Assembly (NCBI GenBank): GCA_964643355.1
Contig: CAZXPW010000022.1
Coordinates: forward strand, 1-64,000
DNA length: 64,000 nucleotides
DNA from: FEN-1350 sp964643355
Lineage (GTDB): Bacteria > Planctomycetota > Phycisphaerae > Sedimentisphaerales > Anaerohalosphaeraceae
Direction of reading: 5' to 3'
The translations under genes and the position numbers were made by a program. Positions 37,298 through 46,104 of this stretch are shown here, in pieces (the first letter of the stretch is position 1; every line of letters starts with the position of its first letter). The notes under the pieces are model-generated. The model was not told the DNA's origin. It saw nothing but the letters and a program-made list of their open reading frames with translations, and searched no databases.

Positions 37298-39121
37298 ATG
37301 AAACTGCTTTCAAACAACCGGGGCGATACCGTGGAAGCATTTTCTTTCGGTATCACAAGGGACTCTTCAATCTCTGAGTTCCTGAAAATCAGGGATGTAC
37401 TTGTTTGTTGTGTTTTCTTCTTCATGATTCATTCGCCGGGTATTTCGGGGCAAGCCCCTGTTCTGATGCATTATGAGAACAAAACGGGCATTCAAGGAAT
37501 CCCCTTGTCGTTCCAGCCCCCACAGGTGAAAGCCGGGGATACCCCGATCTCATGGTCATTAATCAACGCTCCCGAAGGCATGGTCATCGATTCTGTGACG
37601 GGTGAGATGAGTTGGAGCCAGCCCATTGTGGAAACCTATTATATCACGATATCGGCAACCAATTCGACTGGATCTGATTCTCTGGAATGGGTGCTGATGG
37701 TTGTTGAGAATGATTTTGAAAATCCTGTGATTGTATCCGCGGAGTTTATGGATTTCGTCGTTCCTCCGGAAATTGCTCAATGGATATACGATAATGATGC
37801 CATTTCGTATCTGAATACCTGCTGGGCAATGATGCACAATGTTGTTGGGTATTGTCCGTTAAACGGACGACAAGTCGTTCGTTACAATGCCGCTGGAGGA
37901 GCCCATAGTGGAAATCCGGTAGAGGCGGGTCCCGCGTGGTGGTCCACAAATCCGATAGACGGATGGAGTTTGGGAGCATGGGACCATGAAGTCGGGCACA
38001 ATTTTCACGCCATGACCAATATGAGTCGAATCACCAATATGTGGGCGAGTACCTTTTTCCACCAAGGAATGGAATTCATGCAGACCCTGTTGGCGGACAA
38101 ACTCATATCCATGCCGGAGGTATTTCCTTCTCGAACTGCCTATGAGAATTATGTAGCATGGATCGCCAAGAGACGACAGAATCATCGTAATAGTGCCAAG
38201 CACTATATTACTTGGCTGCAAAATGGTGGCAGAGCCATCGATTATCCGGGACCGACCCAATATCAGGCGTGGGCAGTTATCTGCCAAGAACTCAGTAGTC
38301 TCTATGGTACCGATGTAATGGAAAAGACGATCCGAGCAGTGCGGAAGGATGGGTTGCCATCGGAAATTTATGATTTAGCGGATACGGATCCCAAACGAAT
38401 CACCCTGCTATTGTGTATCCTGTCCAATGCCGCTGGAACGGATCTGAGATCGTATTTTGATCAGTGGGGCTTTGATATCGAAACAGGTTTCTATGAACAA
38501 GTCGATCCACTCGTAAGGGACACGATTTCCCATCTTCCTGACGAGGAGGTGTTTCATGGATGGGTACGATATCCAAGAAATGGGCATTTCTATAAACTGA
38601 TCACATGGCAATTGCCTTGGCATGAGGGGGAACGATACGGGTTACGGAATCAGGGGCATCTGGTAACAATACGATCAGAAGAAGAAGAGAAATGGTTATC
38701 CACCCGGTTTTCCCACAAAATCACGATTTGGATCGGATTGACGGATGAAGAGCAGGAGGGGATTTGGAAATGGATTTCAGGGGACACTTCCGAATATCGG
38801 AATTGGCATACCGGTGAACCCATGCAGGGTACGAATGCGAATCATTGTGTGTTCCGATGGGGAGGCGAACTTGCTTGGAACGACACCTCTTTCGACAGGC
38901 GGTTATGGGCACTGATTGAACGGGATACCTTTCCGGTTCCGAACCCCGGTGACTTCGATCACAACGGCATCGTTAATGTAGCCGACCTTCTTCTGTTTTC
39001 CTCAGAATGGCTTTCGCCAGCCGTAGCAGGTTCCAATGATCAATACAACCTTGATGAAGATGGTTTGATCAATATCCTTGACCTTGGTTGTTTTGGAAAA
39101 TACTGGGGAAGAAGATACTGA
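37298..39121 (+). CDS. M60-like metallopeptidase with C-type lectin and dockerin-like ends, paralogue
   Basis: A 607-residue paralogue of the gene at 30657 with the same order: late signal peptide, Ig-like domain, M60-like peptidase (HEVGH at residues 230-234; GMEFMQ as the likely third-ligand region), C-type lectin-like domain (IWIGLTDEEQEGIWKWISGD ... YRNWHTGEP) and a dockerin-like pair at the end. Divergence is low over the first 110 residues and the last 60 and higher between. Both copies keep the catalytic residues, so both may be active. It shares about 50 bp of upstream sequence, including the promoter, with its partner. Confidence 0.88.
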   Translation: MKLLSNNRGDTVEAFSFGITRDSSISEFLKIRDVLVCCVFFFMIHSPGISGQAPVLMHYENKTGIQGIPLSFQPPQVKAGDTPISWSLINAPEGMVIDSVTGEMSWSQPIVETYYITISATNSTGSDSLEWVLMVVENDFENPVIVSAEFMDFVVPPEIAQWIYDNDAISYLNTCWAMMHNVVGYCPLNGRQVVRYNAAGGAHSGNPVEAGPAWWSTNPIDGWSLGAWDHEVGHNFHAMTNMSRITNMWASTFFHQGMEFMQTLLADKLISMPEVFPSRTAYENYVAWIAKRRQNHRNSAKHYITWLQNGGRAIDYPGPTQYQAWAVICQELSSLYGTDVMEKTIRAVRKDGLPSEIYDLADTDPKRITLLLCILSNAAGTDLRSYFDQWGFDIETGFYEQVDPLVRDTISHLPDEEVFHGWVRYPRNGHFYKLITWQLPWHEGERYGLRNQGHLVTIRSEEEEKWLSTRFSHKITIWIGLTDEEQEGIWKWISGDTSEYRNWHTGEPMQGTNANHCVFRWGGELAWNDTSFDRRLWALIERDTFPVPNPGDFDHNGIVNVADLLLFSSEWLSPAVAGSNDQYNLDEDGLINILDLGCFGKYWGRRY

Positions 39122-39321
39122 TCATGTAAGATGCGTTCCCCTGTTTTCTCCCCCCTCTGCCTTGGGATTCTGTCCCATGGATCAAATGGCATTTTGCATT
39201 CCCTATGCCACAGAGGGCAGAGGAATGTGTGCCAAGGATCTCTCTTGAAATCATCCCCAAATTACTCTACTATCGTAATGTACGTGGTTGATATCGGATA
39301 TATGATTCTCGGAGAACCCCG

Positions 39322-40593
39322 ATGCTCGAATACTTTGATAAGTTACGGTTCCATTGCTGTTCGTGTAACGCTTGCGTGGAGTGGGGGCAAACCCAATGTC
39401 CACAATGCCATACTCAGATCGTGAAAGGGATGTCGGCTCCCTTGGATCGACTTCTGAGCATCGGTCTTTATGTTCTGATTGTGGCGGGATTGGCTATAGG
39501 TATTCTTGTCATCAACCAGAATCTGCTGGCAGGAGCCATCTCGTTTGCAGGGGTTGTGGGTATTGCCATTGTCGTCGCAGCGATCAAATTCAATATTCGA
39601 CTGGGGATGAGACTGAATCCCAAACATGCTGAAGTCAAACTTGAACTGTTGCCGATCCGGAGTAATGCCTACTGGAAAACGGAAATATATGAGTTCCGAC
39701 CTGAACGATGGACGAAGGCGAATCCGGATTATAAGTCCATCTATGATCTCTTTCAGGATGGTTTGTCACTGACCGATACCGTTAAGATTCTGGATCATTT
39801 CCCCGACGATAAGGCATTGGATTTTCTTGAACATACCGTCATGACCGGAGGCGATGACCTCATACCCTACTGTGTCCGCTCTTTGATTCGTATCGGCAAC
39901 AAGAGAGCCATAAGTATCTTATTATTTGTATTGTCTGAAGACAGACTCAAAAGGTTTAAAGAAAAGACCGATATTTTTTTGTCGGAAGATTTGGAACGGC
40001 TGACTACGGTATTGGATGAGATCCTTGCCTCAAAGAAGCCGGTATCCAATGCTGAACAACAAGCCCCTTCTTCCCCTCAAATTAAATGTGAGACATCCCC
40101 TTTGTCAAAGGCAACTATTGAGGAGTTCTGGATGCTGACTTGGAAGGAGCGAAGACAAGGCATTCTCTCACCATTCGCTCGTGAATTAACTCATGAAGAC
40201 TTTACTCAATTCATGCGAAAAAGCCGTGATGTTACGGCTGGTGGAGTAAAACACTGTGTTCGTACCTTAGATTTATACCGAGGGGAGTTTCTGTTTACGT
40301 TTAATAACTATGGAGTCCCCAGACGGTTGTATTTGTTTTTAACCAATTACCGTCTCTTGATTCGTTCCCGCCGAAAAGATCCATTCACTGAAATCTGGTT
40401 GAGGGATATTGACACAATATCTCCGTCGGTCACATTTTTCCATGCCAAGGTTGAAATTCGAAAGAAAGATGGCACTGTTCTCGTTTTTGATCAGCCTCAG
40501 GGTGTGCCGATCACGACGATGTGTGATCTGGCTTTGACAGCCAATCGGAAACCGAATCTCATTTCCGATCCATCGGAGAATACCCGCAAATAG
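39322..40593 (+). CDS. Membrane protein with N-terminal zinc ribbon and C-terminal PH-like domain
   Basis: A 423-residue protein with a GGAG ribosome site. A zinc ribbon (CCSCNACVEWGQTQCPQC) opens the protein, then two membrane helices (about 49-95), a helical soluble region with HEAT-like character (about 130-230; DFLEHTVMTGGDDLIPYCVRSLIRIGNKRAISILLFVL), and a PH/GRAM-like end (FTFNNYGVPRRLYLFLTNYRLLIRSRRKDPFTEIWLRDIDTI). The zinc ribbon links it to the protein at 32554 and the PH-like part to that at 35481. It follows the second M60-like gene in the same direction. No function is known to me. Confidence 0.7.
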   Translation: MLEYFDKLRFHCCSCNACVEWGQTQCPQCHTQIVKGMSAPLDRLLSIGLYVLIVAGLAIGILVINQNLLAGAISFAGVVGIAIVVAAIKFNIRLGMRLNPKHAEVKLELLPIRSNAYWKTEIYEFRPERWTKANPDYKSIYDLFQDGLSLTDTVKILDHFPDDKALDFLEHTVMTGGDDLIPYCVRSLIRIGNKRAISILLFVLSEDRLKRFKEKTDIFLSEDLERLTTVLDEILASKKPVSNAEQQAPSSPQIKCETSPLSKATIEEFWMLTWKERRQGILSPFARELTHEDFTQFMRKSRDVTAGGVKHCVRTLDLYRGEFLFTFNNYGVPRRLYLFLTNYRLLIRSRRKDPFTEIWLRDIDTISPSVTFFHAKVEIRKKDGTVLVFDQPQGVPITTMCDLALTANRKPNLISDPSENTRK

Positions 40594-40689
40594 GATCGGT
40601 AGGATAAACTGTGTTCACAAAAGAGTTGTGAAATTGGAGCCATAGATAAACATGCCAACAACAGAATGATTCAGGTAGTTTTCCCCTAT

Positions 40690-42570
40690 TCATTCCACGA
40701 TGATCAGCCAGCCTTCAGCGAATAGGGCAAAGTCTTCAAATTTCACATTCCCGTCCCGGTTCAGATCAGAACCTCCGCACCAATCTCCCGTTGAACAGCA
40801 GGATTCAAGCCAGTATTCTGAGAAAATGGTGAGATCTTCACCATCAACTTTACCATCAGGGATGGCATTCATATCGCCGGGGACAGGAATCCTACGAATG
40901 ACCAGTTCCGTCAGAAATGGGGTGTAATTAATCAACGGTCGAGCCGGGTCATCATTATGGTCTGTAATCTTGGTATCGATCTCAGTCGATTTATCAGTTC
41001 CCCAGTAATTGCTGGCAAAATCAATCACAGCCGAAGGATTCCCTGTCGCTGTTACACGAGCCGACGAAAAATCATTTTCGATGGCGTGGATATCTGTATC
41101 CCCATCCACGGAGAGGTTGGCAGGTTTACACTCTTCCAGTCGGGCAAGACTGCCAGAGGCAATGCTCAGGCTCCCCGCTAAGTCACATGCCGTAAGGTCT
41201 ATCGATCCATTTTCAAATACCCCTATTTCCGTGTTGTTACCCATGAAATTCACTTCGTAAGCAGCCAGTGACCCGTAGATGTCAATGTCATGCTGACTGT
41301 TGGATGTCGTAAATGAAACACCTGCCGGAACTGTAATACCCGCCTCACTCGACACGACCATATTTCCCATCAACACATAATCACCCAAACCATCGATGTA
41401 ACCCAACAACCCGGCATCATTTCGGGTGCCGGAAATGTAGATCAATGGTTTTTCGGCCAGATATTGATTGTCGCAGATGCTATCGGTATCCAGATCGGGA
41501 TCGAAGACACGGTACGGGACCTGATTTGTAAATACATTATTCATTATACATCCGCCCGTCGTCTTCATGAAATTAACGTATGCGATCTCGCTGCAAAATA
41601 CCTTGATCGAGTTGGGGTCTTCGATATTCATAATCAATGCAATACCCTGATCGAATCGTCCATCACAGTCGTCATTCCAGTAGATCTTTCCCTCGCATCG
41701 GCATTGCATAAAATCGACATGGGATTTTTCATAGGCAAAGATATCAAGGCTTTGTCCAAGAAACATAGCCCCTGAAGCATTCAGTGTTCCGTAAACATGA
41801 ATGTCCGAATAGGCACTATTGTTGACGAACTCAACTCCCGGTTCGACCGTGAGTGTTGCACCGGCAGCTATGTTTATGCCGCCAGCCACAGTTACGCTAC
41901 TGACTAAACGATATTCGGCAAGTCCGTCGATGGGTGCCAAGGTCTTATTCGTATCGACCACCCCACGAATGCCAATATAAGCGTTGGGTGCATACACATT
42001 CCCCGATATTCCCGATGTGTCGATATCAGGGTCCGAAAGAGTGAAGGGCATTTCGTAGTCGAAAGACACATTGGATATCGTCAGGCCCTGCCCGGACCCT
42101 TCGTGAAGAATGACATAGGATGTGAGTCTGAGATTGGAAATGGAGAAGGAGCCTGCCCCATTGATTTCAAGGAGTTTGTGGATCCCTCCATGAATCGCGG
42201 CCGTTGAAGAACCGTCAAGAATGACCGTCAGGACATTTGAGCAGTCGCTAAGGTCCAGTTCCCCGCCCGCATGGACATGAATTTCGGTCCAATTCTTCGT
42301 AAAGGAAACATTCGAAGCTGAGAGTTTACCATACACGTGCAATACTTCGCCTGCCCCCCCATAATAGGAGACTGCCACTCCCGGTTCGATGATAAGGGTT
42401 TTACCGGCAGGGATCGATGCATCGCAGGAAAGAATATAGGGAGACCCCACTAAAGACCAAGTTCCCTCTACCGCCCCACAAACATAGGTTTGTGCAATGA
42501 TGGGAACACTCACGATGGATAAGACAACGGCCAATGCCAACAGTAACCGCTCGATTCTCGTATTATTCAT
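40690..42570 (-). CDS. Secreted right-handed beta-helix-like protein with dockerin-like end
   Basis: A 626-residue protein with an AGGAAGGGG ribosome site and signal peptide (LLLALAVVLSIVSVPIIAQ). The body is a run of short beta strands with repeating units (VPAGxxxTVEPGV..., GSLDLTxC, HVYGTLNASG...), the pattern of parallel beta-helix proteins, and ends in a dockerin-like pair (DMNAIPDGKVDGEDLTIFSEYWL ... DLNRDGNVKFEDFALFAEGWL). No polysaccharide-lyase active site is visible. Likely an extracellular carbohydrate-active or binding protein. Confidence 0.8.
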   Translation of the reverse strand: MNNTRIERLLLALAVVLSIVSVPIIAQTYVCGAVEGTWSLVGSPYILSCDASIPAGKTLIIEPGVAVSYYGGAGEVLHVYGKLSASNVSFTKNWTEIHVHAGGELDLSDCSNVLTVILDGSSTAAIHGGIHKLLEINGAGSFSISNLRLTSYVILHEGSGQGLTISNVSFDYEMPFTLSDPDIDTSGISGNVYAPNAYIGIRGVVDTNKTLAPIDGLAEYRLVSSVTVAGGINIAAGATLTVEPGVEFVNNSAYSDIHVYGTLNASGAMFLGQSLDIFAYEKSHVDFMQCRCEGKIYWNDDCDGRFDQGIALIMNIEDPNSIKVFCSEIAYVNFMKTTGGCIMNNVFTNQVPYRVFDPDLDTDSICDNQYLAEKPLIYISGTRNDAGLLGYIDGLGDYVLMGNMVVSSEAGITVPAGVSFTTSNSQHDIDIYGSLAAYEVNFMGNNTEIGVFENGSIDLTACDLAGSLSIASGSLARLEECKPANLSVDGDTDIHAIENDFSSARVTATGNPSAVIDFASNYWGTDKSTEIDTKITDHNDDPARPLINYTPFLTELVIRRIPVPGDMNAIPDGKVDGEDLTIFSEYWLESCCSTGDWCGGSDLNRDGNVKFEDFALFAEGWLIIVE

Positions 42571-42936
42571 TTCTCACCCCTTCCTGTGCATCAATACAGA
42601 GAATTTACTATCCTGAGGCAGCCAAGCAAGAGCATGAATAATACAGGAATTATAGGCGGTAGTCAAGGTGAAAACGGTGATATGAAATCAGGAAATCGGG
42701 GATTCCCGACACTATAGATAGCAGGGGAACCTGAGCCAAGGATCAAAAAGAACTCACTGAGAATGGTGAGGGTTCTCACCCCCAGCCAGCTCATTCAACA
42801 CCTCACAAGCCCTCTGCCTGTTGGCATCTCTATCAGAGCCAGAGAATGAGAATCTGACCTATCGTATTTACATAACGACCCATATTTCCGTCTTGCCTCA
42901 GGTTCTTTCTGTACCTGTTTCCTCGTCCCCTGCCCC
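42571..42936. other. Intergenic region with remnant of an integrase C-terminus
   Basis: No intact gene. On the minus strand 42754-42830 reads DANRQRACEVLNELAGG, the same C-terminal segment as the intact integrase, then a stop. Bases 42801-42829 match 43275-43303 with one mismatch in 29. Confidence 0.6.
42754..42830 (-). pseudogene. Integrase C-terminal fragment
   Basis: A 17-residue string identical to the end of the integrase encoded at 43204-44451, followed by a different tail and a stop at 42754. The catalytic part is absent. It points to an earlier copy of the same recombinase or a local duplication. Confidence 0.65.
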
Positions 42937-43179
42937 CTATTCTTTTGGCGGGGAGAAAACACAACCTGCCACCTGAAACAGAAATTCCGCCAAATCCGGC
43001 ATGGTGATATTACAGTCATACCCAGCACCCTGTAAATAACAAGGATGCTCTTCAATGAGTTTTCGTAGATCAGGGGTCAATCTATAACGCCTGAAATTCA
43101 TAAACACAGTTGCCAGAACATCAGCCATATTGATTTGCTTCATTCTCAAATCTCTCTGTTCCTTTGTCTCTATACTCAT
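42937..43179 (-). CDS. Small hypothetical protein of the recombinase module
   Basis: An 80-residue protein with an AGGAG site nine to ten bases before its ATG, lying 24 bp after the integrase stop on the same strand. It is predicted helical (LRKLIEEHPCYLQGAGYDCNITMPDLAEFLFQVAGCVF) and has three cysteines but no recognised domain. The tight spacing suggests it travels with the integrase. Confidence 0.6.
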   Translation of the reverse strand: MSIETKEQRDLRMKQINMADVLATVFMNFRRYRLTPDLRKLIEEHPCYLQGAGYDCNITMPDLAEFLFQVAGCVFSPPKE

Positions 43180-43203
43180 AATATATACTCCTATATAGGT
43201 TAT

Positions 43204-44451
43204 TTATTTTTCAACTCCATCATTCATCGATGTATTTATGCCGTTTTTCCCACCCCCCGCCAACTCATTGAGAACCTCACAAGCCCTTTGCCTGTTGGCA
43301 TCTGTGTTCTTCAAATAATACTCTTCACAAGTTCTGATACTGGCCCAGCCTCCCAACTCACACAAGGTCTTGGGGGGAACCTTTCCACTGTTCGCCAGAT
43401 TCGTAGCCCAACTTTTCCTAAGCCCATGGATATTGAGCTTGAGATCTGTCTTAATCCCTGCCCTAAGGCATCGTCGTTTAAAATCCCTGAGAACTCCATT
43501 GAGCATGAACCTGTTTTCCCAGTCGTTGCTCTTCCTTGCCTTTTGGAGAGTCTGCCAACGAGCCTGAATACGGTTGAGTCTTTCCTTGGTTAAGAACACA
43601 TAGGGACAGTCTTTGTCTGCTTCTTTGTAGAGCTTTTGGAGCATATCCATGACCCATGAATTCATGGGAATGGTTCGTGCTTCGTGGTCCTTGACATGGA
43701 ACGGGGGCAGGATTTTTGTGCCTGCTCGATTAAAGATATTGATCTCGCCCTTCTCGAAGTCAATGTTTCTACAGTCCCACTGAAGATTGGCAGCTTCCCC
43801 GTACCGAAGACCGCACCAATACATGACTCCATACAATACCCTGTCTTTGAGGTTAGGTGTTTTGTTGATAATGGCATTGAACTCTGTGACACTGATGAAG
43901 TACCATTCTCGTTTTCGAATTTTCCCCACACTGATCTTGGCAAAAGGGTTGGTTTTATTGTATCCCCATGCCTGAGATGTACTGAAAATGTTCTTCGCAT
44001 TTCTTAAGTGCTGATCGATGGCTGAGTCGGACAGTTCCCTGCCCTTGGCACGAAAATGAGGATCTGAAGGCTCAAGGCTGGAGATGAATGCCTCAGCATC
44101 CTCGATTCGGATCATTTTGACTGAGGTCGTAGGGGCAAAGTAGGATTGTAGCCGGTCGATGGTTTCCTCGATACTGCGTCTATAGGACTTAGAAAAGGAC
44201 TTGGGACGAGTGTCCATAAATTTCTGACAGAGTTGTTTCAAGGTGATATCCTGCTGGTCCCGTGGCATTCCCACTTGAAATTCGGATTTTTTTGCTTCGA
44301 CGAAACGTTCGGCATCTTTATGGAGAGCGAAAGACTTACAGTACCTGCGATGTTTTCCATTTCGAACATCGTATTCACCGTACCACCGGACGAGCCAAGG
44401 CATGGCACGTCCGGCTCTGTCATCTTTTGTAATTGTTACTTTCTGTTCCAT
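43204..44451 (-). CDS. Tyrosine recombinase (phage-type integrase)
   Basis: A 415-residue protein. The N-terminal half includes a SAM-like core-binding region (about 65-160). The catalytic domain has the first Arg in MYWCGLRYGEAANLQW, a Lys-containing region, the HxxR box (NIHGLRKSW), a GGWAS turn in place of the second His/Trp, and the Tyr nucleophile in EEYYLKN. All catalytic positions are recognisable, so the enzyme may be active. Start codon at 44451. It sits in a minus-strand module with an excisionase-like gene just upstream, the normal arrangement for an integrative element. I found no tRNA or clear attachment-site pair. Confidence 0.93.
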   Translation of the reverse strand: MEQKVTITKDDRAGRAMPWLVRWYGEYDVRNGKHRRYCKSFALHKDAERFVEAKKSEFQVGMPRDQQDITLKQLCQKFMDTRPKSFSKSYRRSIEETIDRLQSYFAPTTSVKMIRIEDAEAFISSLEPSDPHFRAKGRELSDSAIDQHLRNAKNIFSTSQAWGYNKTNPFAKISVGKIRKREWYFISVTEFNAIINKTPNLKDRVLYGVMYWCGLRYGEAANLQWDCRNIDFEKGEINIFNRAGTKILPPFHVKDHEARTIPMNSWVMDMLQKLYKEADKDCPYVFLTKERLNRIQARWQTLQKARKSNDWENRFMLNGVLRDFKRRCLRAGIKTDLKLNIHGLRKSWATNLANSGKVPPKTLCELGGWASIRTCEEYYLKNTDANRQRACEVLNELAGGGKNGINTSMNDGVEK

Positions 44452-44533
44452 GGTTTATGGCTCCTGCGCCTGACGGATATGGTCAGGCAGGTATACCGCC
44501 GGGGACGATTGGTGCCCAGCGAATTATGACAAA

Positions 44534-44815
44534 TCATTTCTTGGTTGTTCTTTGAGTCATTTCGTCGATGAATCTCAGCAGTTCCTTTTTAGAATAACGA
44601 AGCTTCTTGCCGATTTTTGTGGGATGAAGCAAGCCCTTGTCTCGATAGTATTTGAGACTGCGGACAGGGTCGTCCGGGCCGTCAATGTCGAGACGGAGGA
44701 AGGTAATGGCCTCCCTCTCACATAGTAACTCCGGCACCGGAGACCCATCCGGCATGTAACAAATCGTAGGACAAAATGTTGTGTTAGCGTCGTTGGACAT
44801 TGTTGTTACGGGCAT
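44534..44815 (-). CDS. Excisionase/AlpA-like helix-turn-helix protein
   Basis: Start chosen at the ATG 44815, giving 93 residues; a GTG nine bases earlier is an alternative. The C-terminal half is a winged helix-turn-helix of the MerR/excisionase type (AITFLRLDIDGPDDPVRSLKYYRDKGLLHPTKIGKKLRYSKKELLRFI). Such proteins bend DNA at attachment sites and direct the integrase. It lies 82 bp upstream of the integrase gene. Confidence 0.75.
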   Translation of the reverse strand: MPVTTMSNDANTTFCPTICYMPDGSPVPELLCEREAITFLRLDIDGPDDPVRSLKYYRDKGLLHPTKIGKKLRYSKKELLRFIDEMTQRTTKK

Positions 44816-44827
44816 TCTTTCCACCAG

Positions 44828-45187
44828 CTATTCTTCATTGGTATACAAGTCCTTAAGGCACAAGAAAGAGTCTACATCATCTGGCGTCCTCAAGAATAAC
44901 TTGTCCTTTCCTGTGACGAATCCATACAGCAAATATGCCCATCGGACGTTCTTTTCCTTCAGCCCTGTGAAGAATTTTACTACATCCTTCCTGCTCCAAC
45001 GTTCGGGACGAGCGAAATTCATGCCCTCGATATTCTCTTCATGGCACGCTTTAAGATAGGATTCTCTGACATCTGCTAACCCAGCAAAGGTTCTGCTGAA
45101 TCCACAGATATGCTCTTGCCCACTCGAACTCACCGCGACACAGGCATAACAGTAATCGTTCTGGTGCATTTTCTTGTTCTTTTTCAT
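44828..45187 (-). CDS. Hypothetical protein of the recombinase module
   Basis: A 119-residue protein with an AGAAAGGA ribosome site and a stop 12 bp before the excisionase-like start. It has four cysteines, none in an obvious metal-binding pair, and no recognised domain. Position and spacing suggest an accessory gene of the integrative element. Confidence 0.6.
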   Translation of the reverse strand: MKKNKKMHQNDYCYACVAVSSSGQEHICGFSRTFAGLADVRESYLKACHEENIEGMNFARPERWSRKDVVKFFTGLKEKNVRWAYLLYGFVTGKDKLFLRTPDDVDSFLCLKDLYTNEE

Positions 45188-45224
45188 GATTCATTCCTTT
45201 CTGAATAGACTATTGGTTATCGTT

Positions 45225-45254
45225 TCTCTGATCATCCGATCTCTGATCATCCGA
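45225..45254. repeat. 15-bp tandem duplication
   Basis: TCTCTGATCATCCGA occurs twice in a row without mismatch (45225-45239 and 45240-45254), in the gap between two hypothetical genes. No larger array surrounds it. Confidence 0.8.
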
Positions 45255-45342
45255 TGTTCGTAATGACTGACTGTACAGGTTGCCAATTCGGGACGAAGGC
45301 AATGTTGCACAACTTGCTCTCAGGAATTGGGTACCCATGGCC

Positions 45343-46095
45343 TTAGCTTTCGATATCACTGAACTGATACTCAACAAAACGGCCAATATCATCGGCAAAC
45401 AAAACGCCATCTTCAAAATGACAATTGAAGAGTAAATAATGGTCAATAATGGCGGTGGGATGATCTGTGATATCATTCGTACCTGCATCATACTTAAAAA
45501 TATTGAAAGTACCGTTATTCCATGGAGATACTTCAGCGAAATGTCTATAGCCCAAAGCCCATTCACCCACAATGACCAGTGTTTCACAAGTCAATGTCTT
45601 TACGACGCCCTTTTGTTCAATCTTATAGACATGTCCATCCCACAACAAACGAACCGGTGAACTTCTATCTAACTTATATTCCATGTAATTTTTTAGCCCC
45701 AACATTTCGGCACAGCACTCTTCGGTGGTTTGTTTGAAAAATGTCATGCCTTGAGGTGGAATCTCCAGCTCTCTCATAAGATACTGCATCATATTACATT
45801 GTTGGATTCTTTCGATTGCGTTCTGGGCTGAAATACTAATGATTTCTTCAGGAGTGTGAACTGCCTTTGAAAGCCGATCTTTAGTGTGAACAAAAGCTAA
45901 TGCTTGATGCTCTGCTGCCTTATTCATTAATAATTGCAGGGAATCCTGTCCCAACACCCTATCCAGATCGCTTTTCCTTTTAAGGTTGTAGCGTAAGCCC
46001 TTATAATGAGTTGTCTGATTTCCGTAGAATTCCTTCGTTGCATTCATAGGCGAAACAGTGCAAATATGCCGTTTCGTACTCTTAGGACGTATCAT
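45343..46095 (-). CDS. Hypothetical protein, probably 5'-truncated by the IS element
   Basis: The frame is open to 46110, but its first two codons lie in the IS terminal repeat; the first internal ATG is 46095, giving 250 residues. The sequence has no signal peptide, membrane segment or recognised motif; it is moderately rich in His and Cys. The IS end lies nine bases before the ATG, so the native N-terminus and promoter were probably lost. The AGAGGTG of the IS end could now serve as a distant ribosome site. Confidence 0.55.
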   Translation of the reverse strand: MIRPKSTKRHICTVSPMNATKEFYGNQTTHYKGLRYNLKRKSDLDRVLGQDSLQLLMNKAAEHQALAFVHTKDRLSKAVHTPEEIISISAQNAIERIQQCNMMQYLMRELEIPPQGMTFFKQTTEECCAEMLGLKNYMEYKLDRSSPVRLLWDGHVYKIEQKGVVKTLTCETLVIVGEWALGYRHFAEVSPWNNGTFNIFKYDAGTNDITDHPTAIIDHYLLFNCHFEDGVLFADDIGRFVEYQFSDIES

Positions 46096-46104
46096 ATTAT
46101 TAAA

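Noticed and set aside
42571..42936. tRNA as attachment site beside the integrase
   Set aside because: No cloverleaf or T-loop sequence was found by eye in the flanks.
42795..43055. Minus-strand frame of 86 codons overlapping the 80-residue gene
   Set aside because: It lacks a ribosome site and overlaps a better-supported small gene in another frame.
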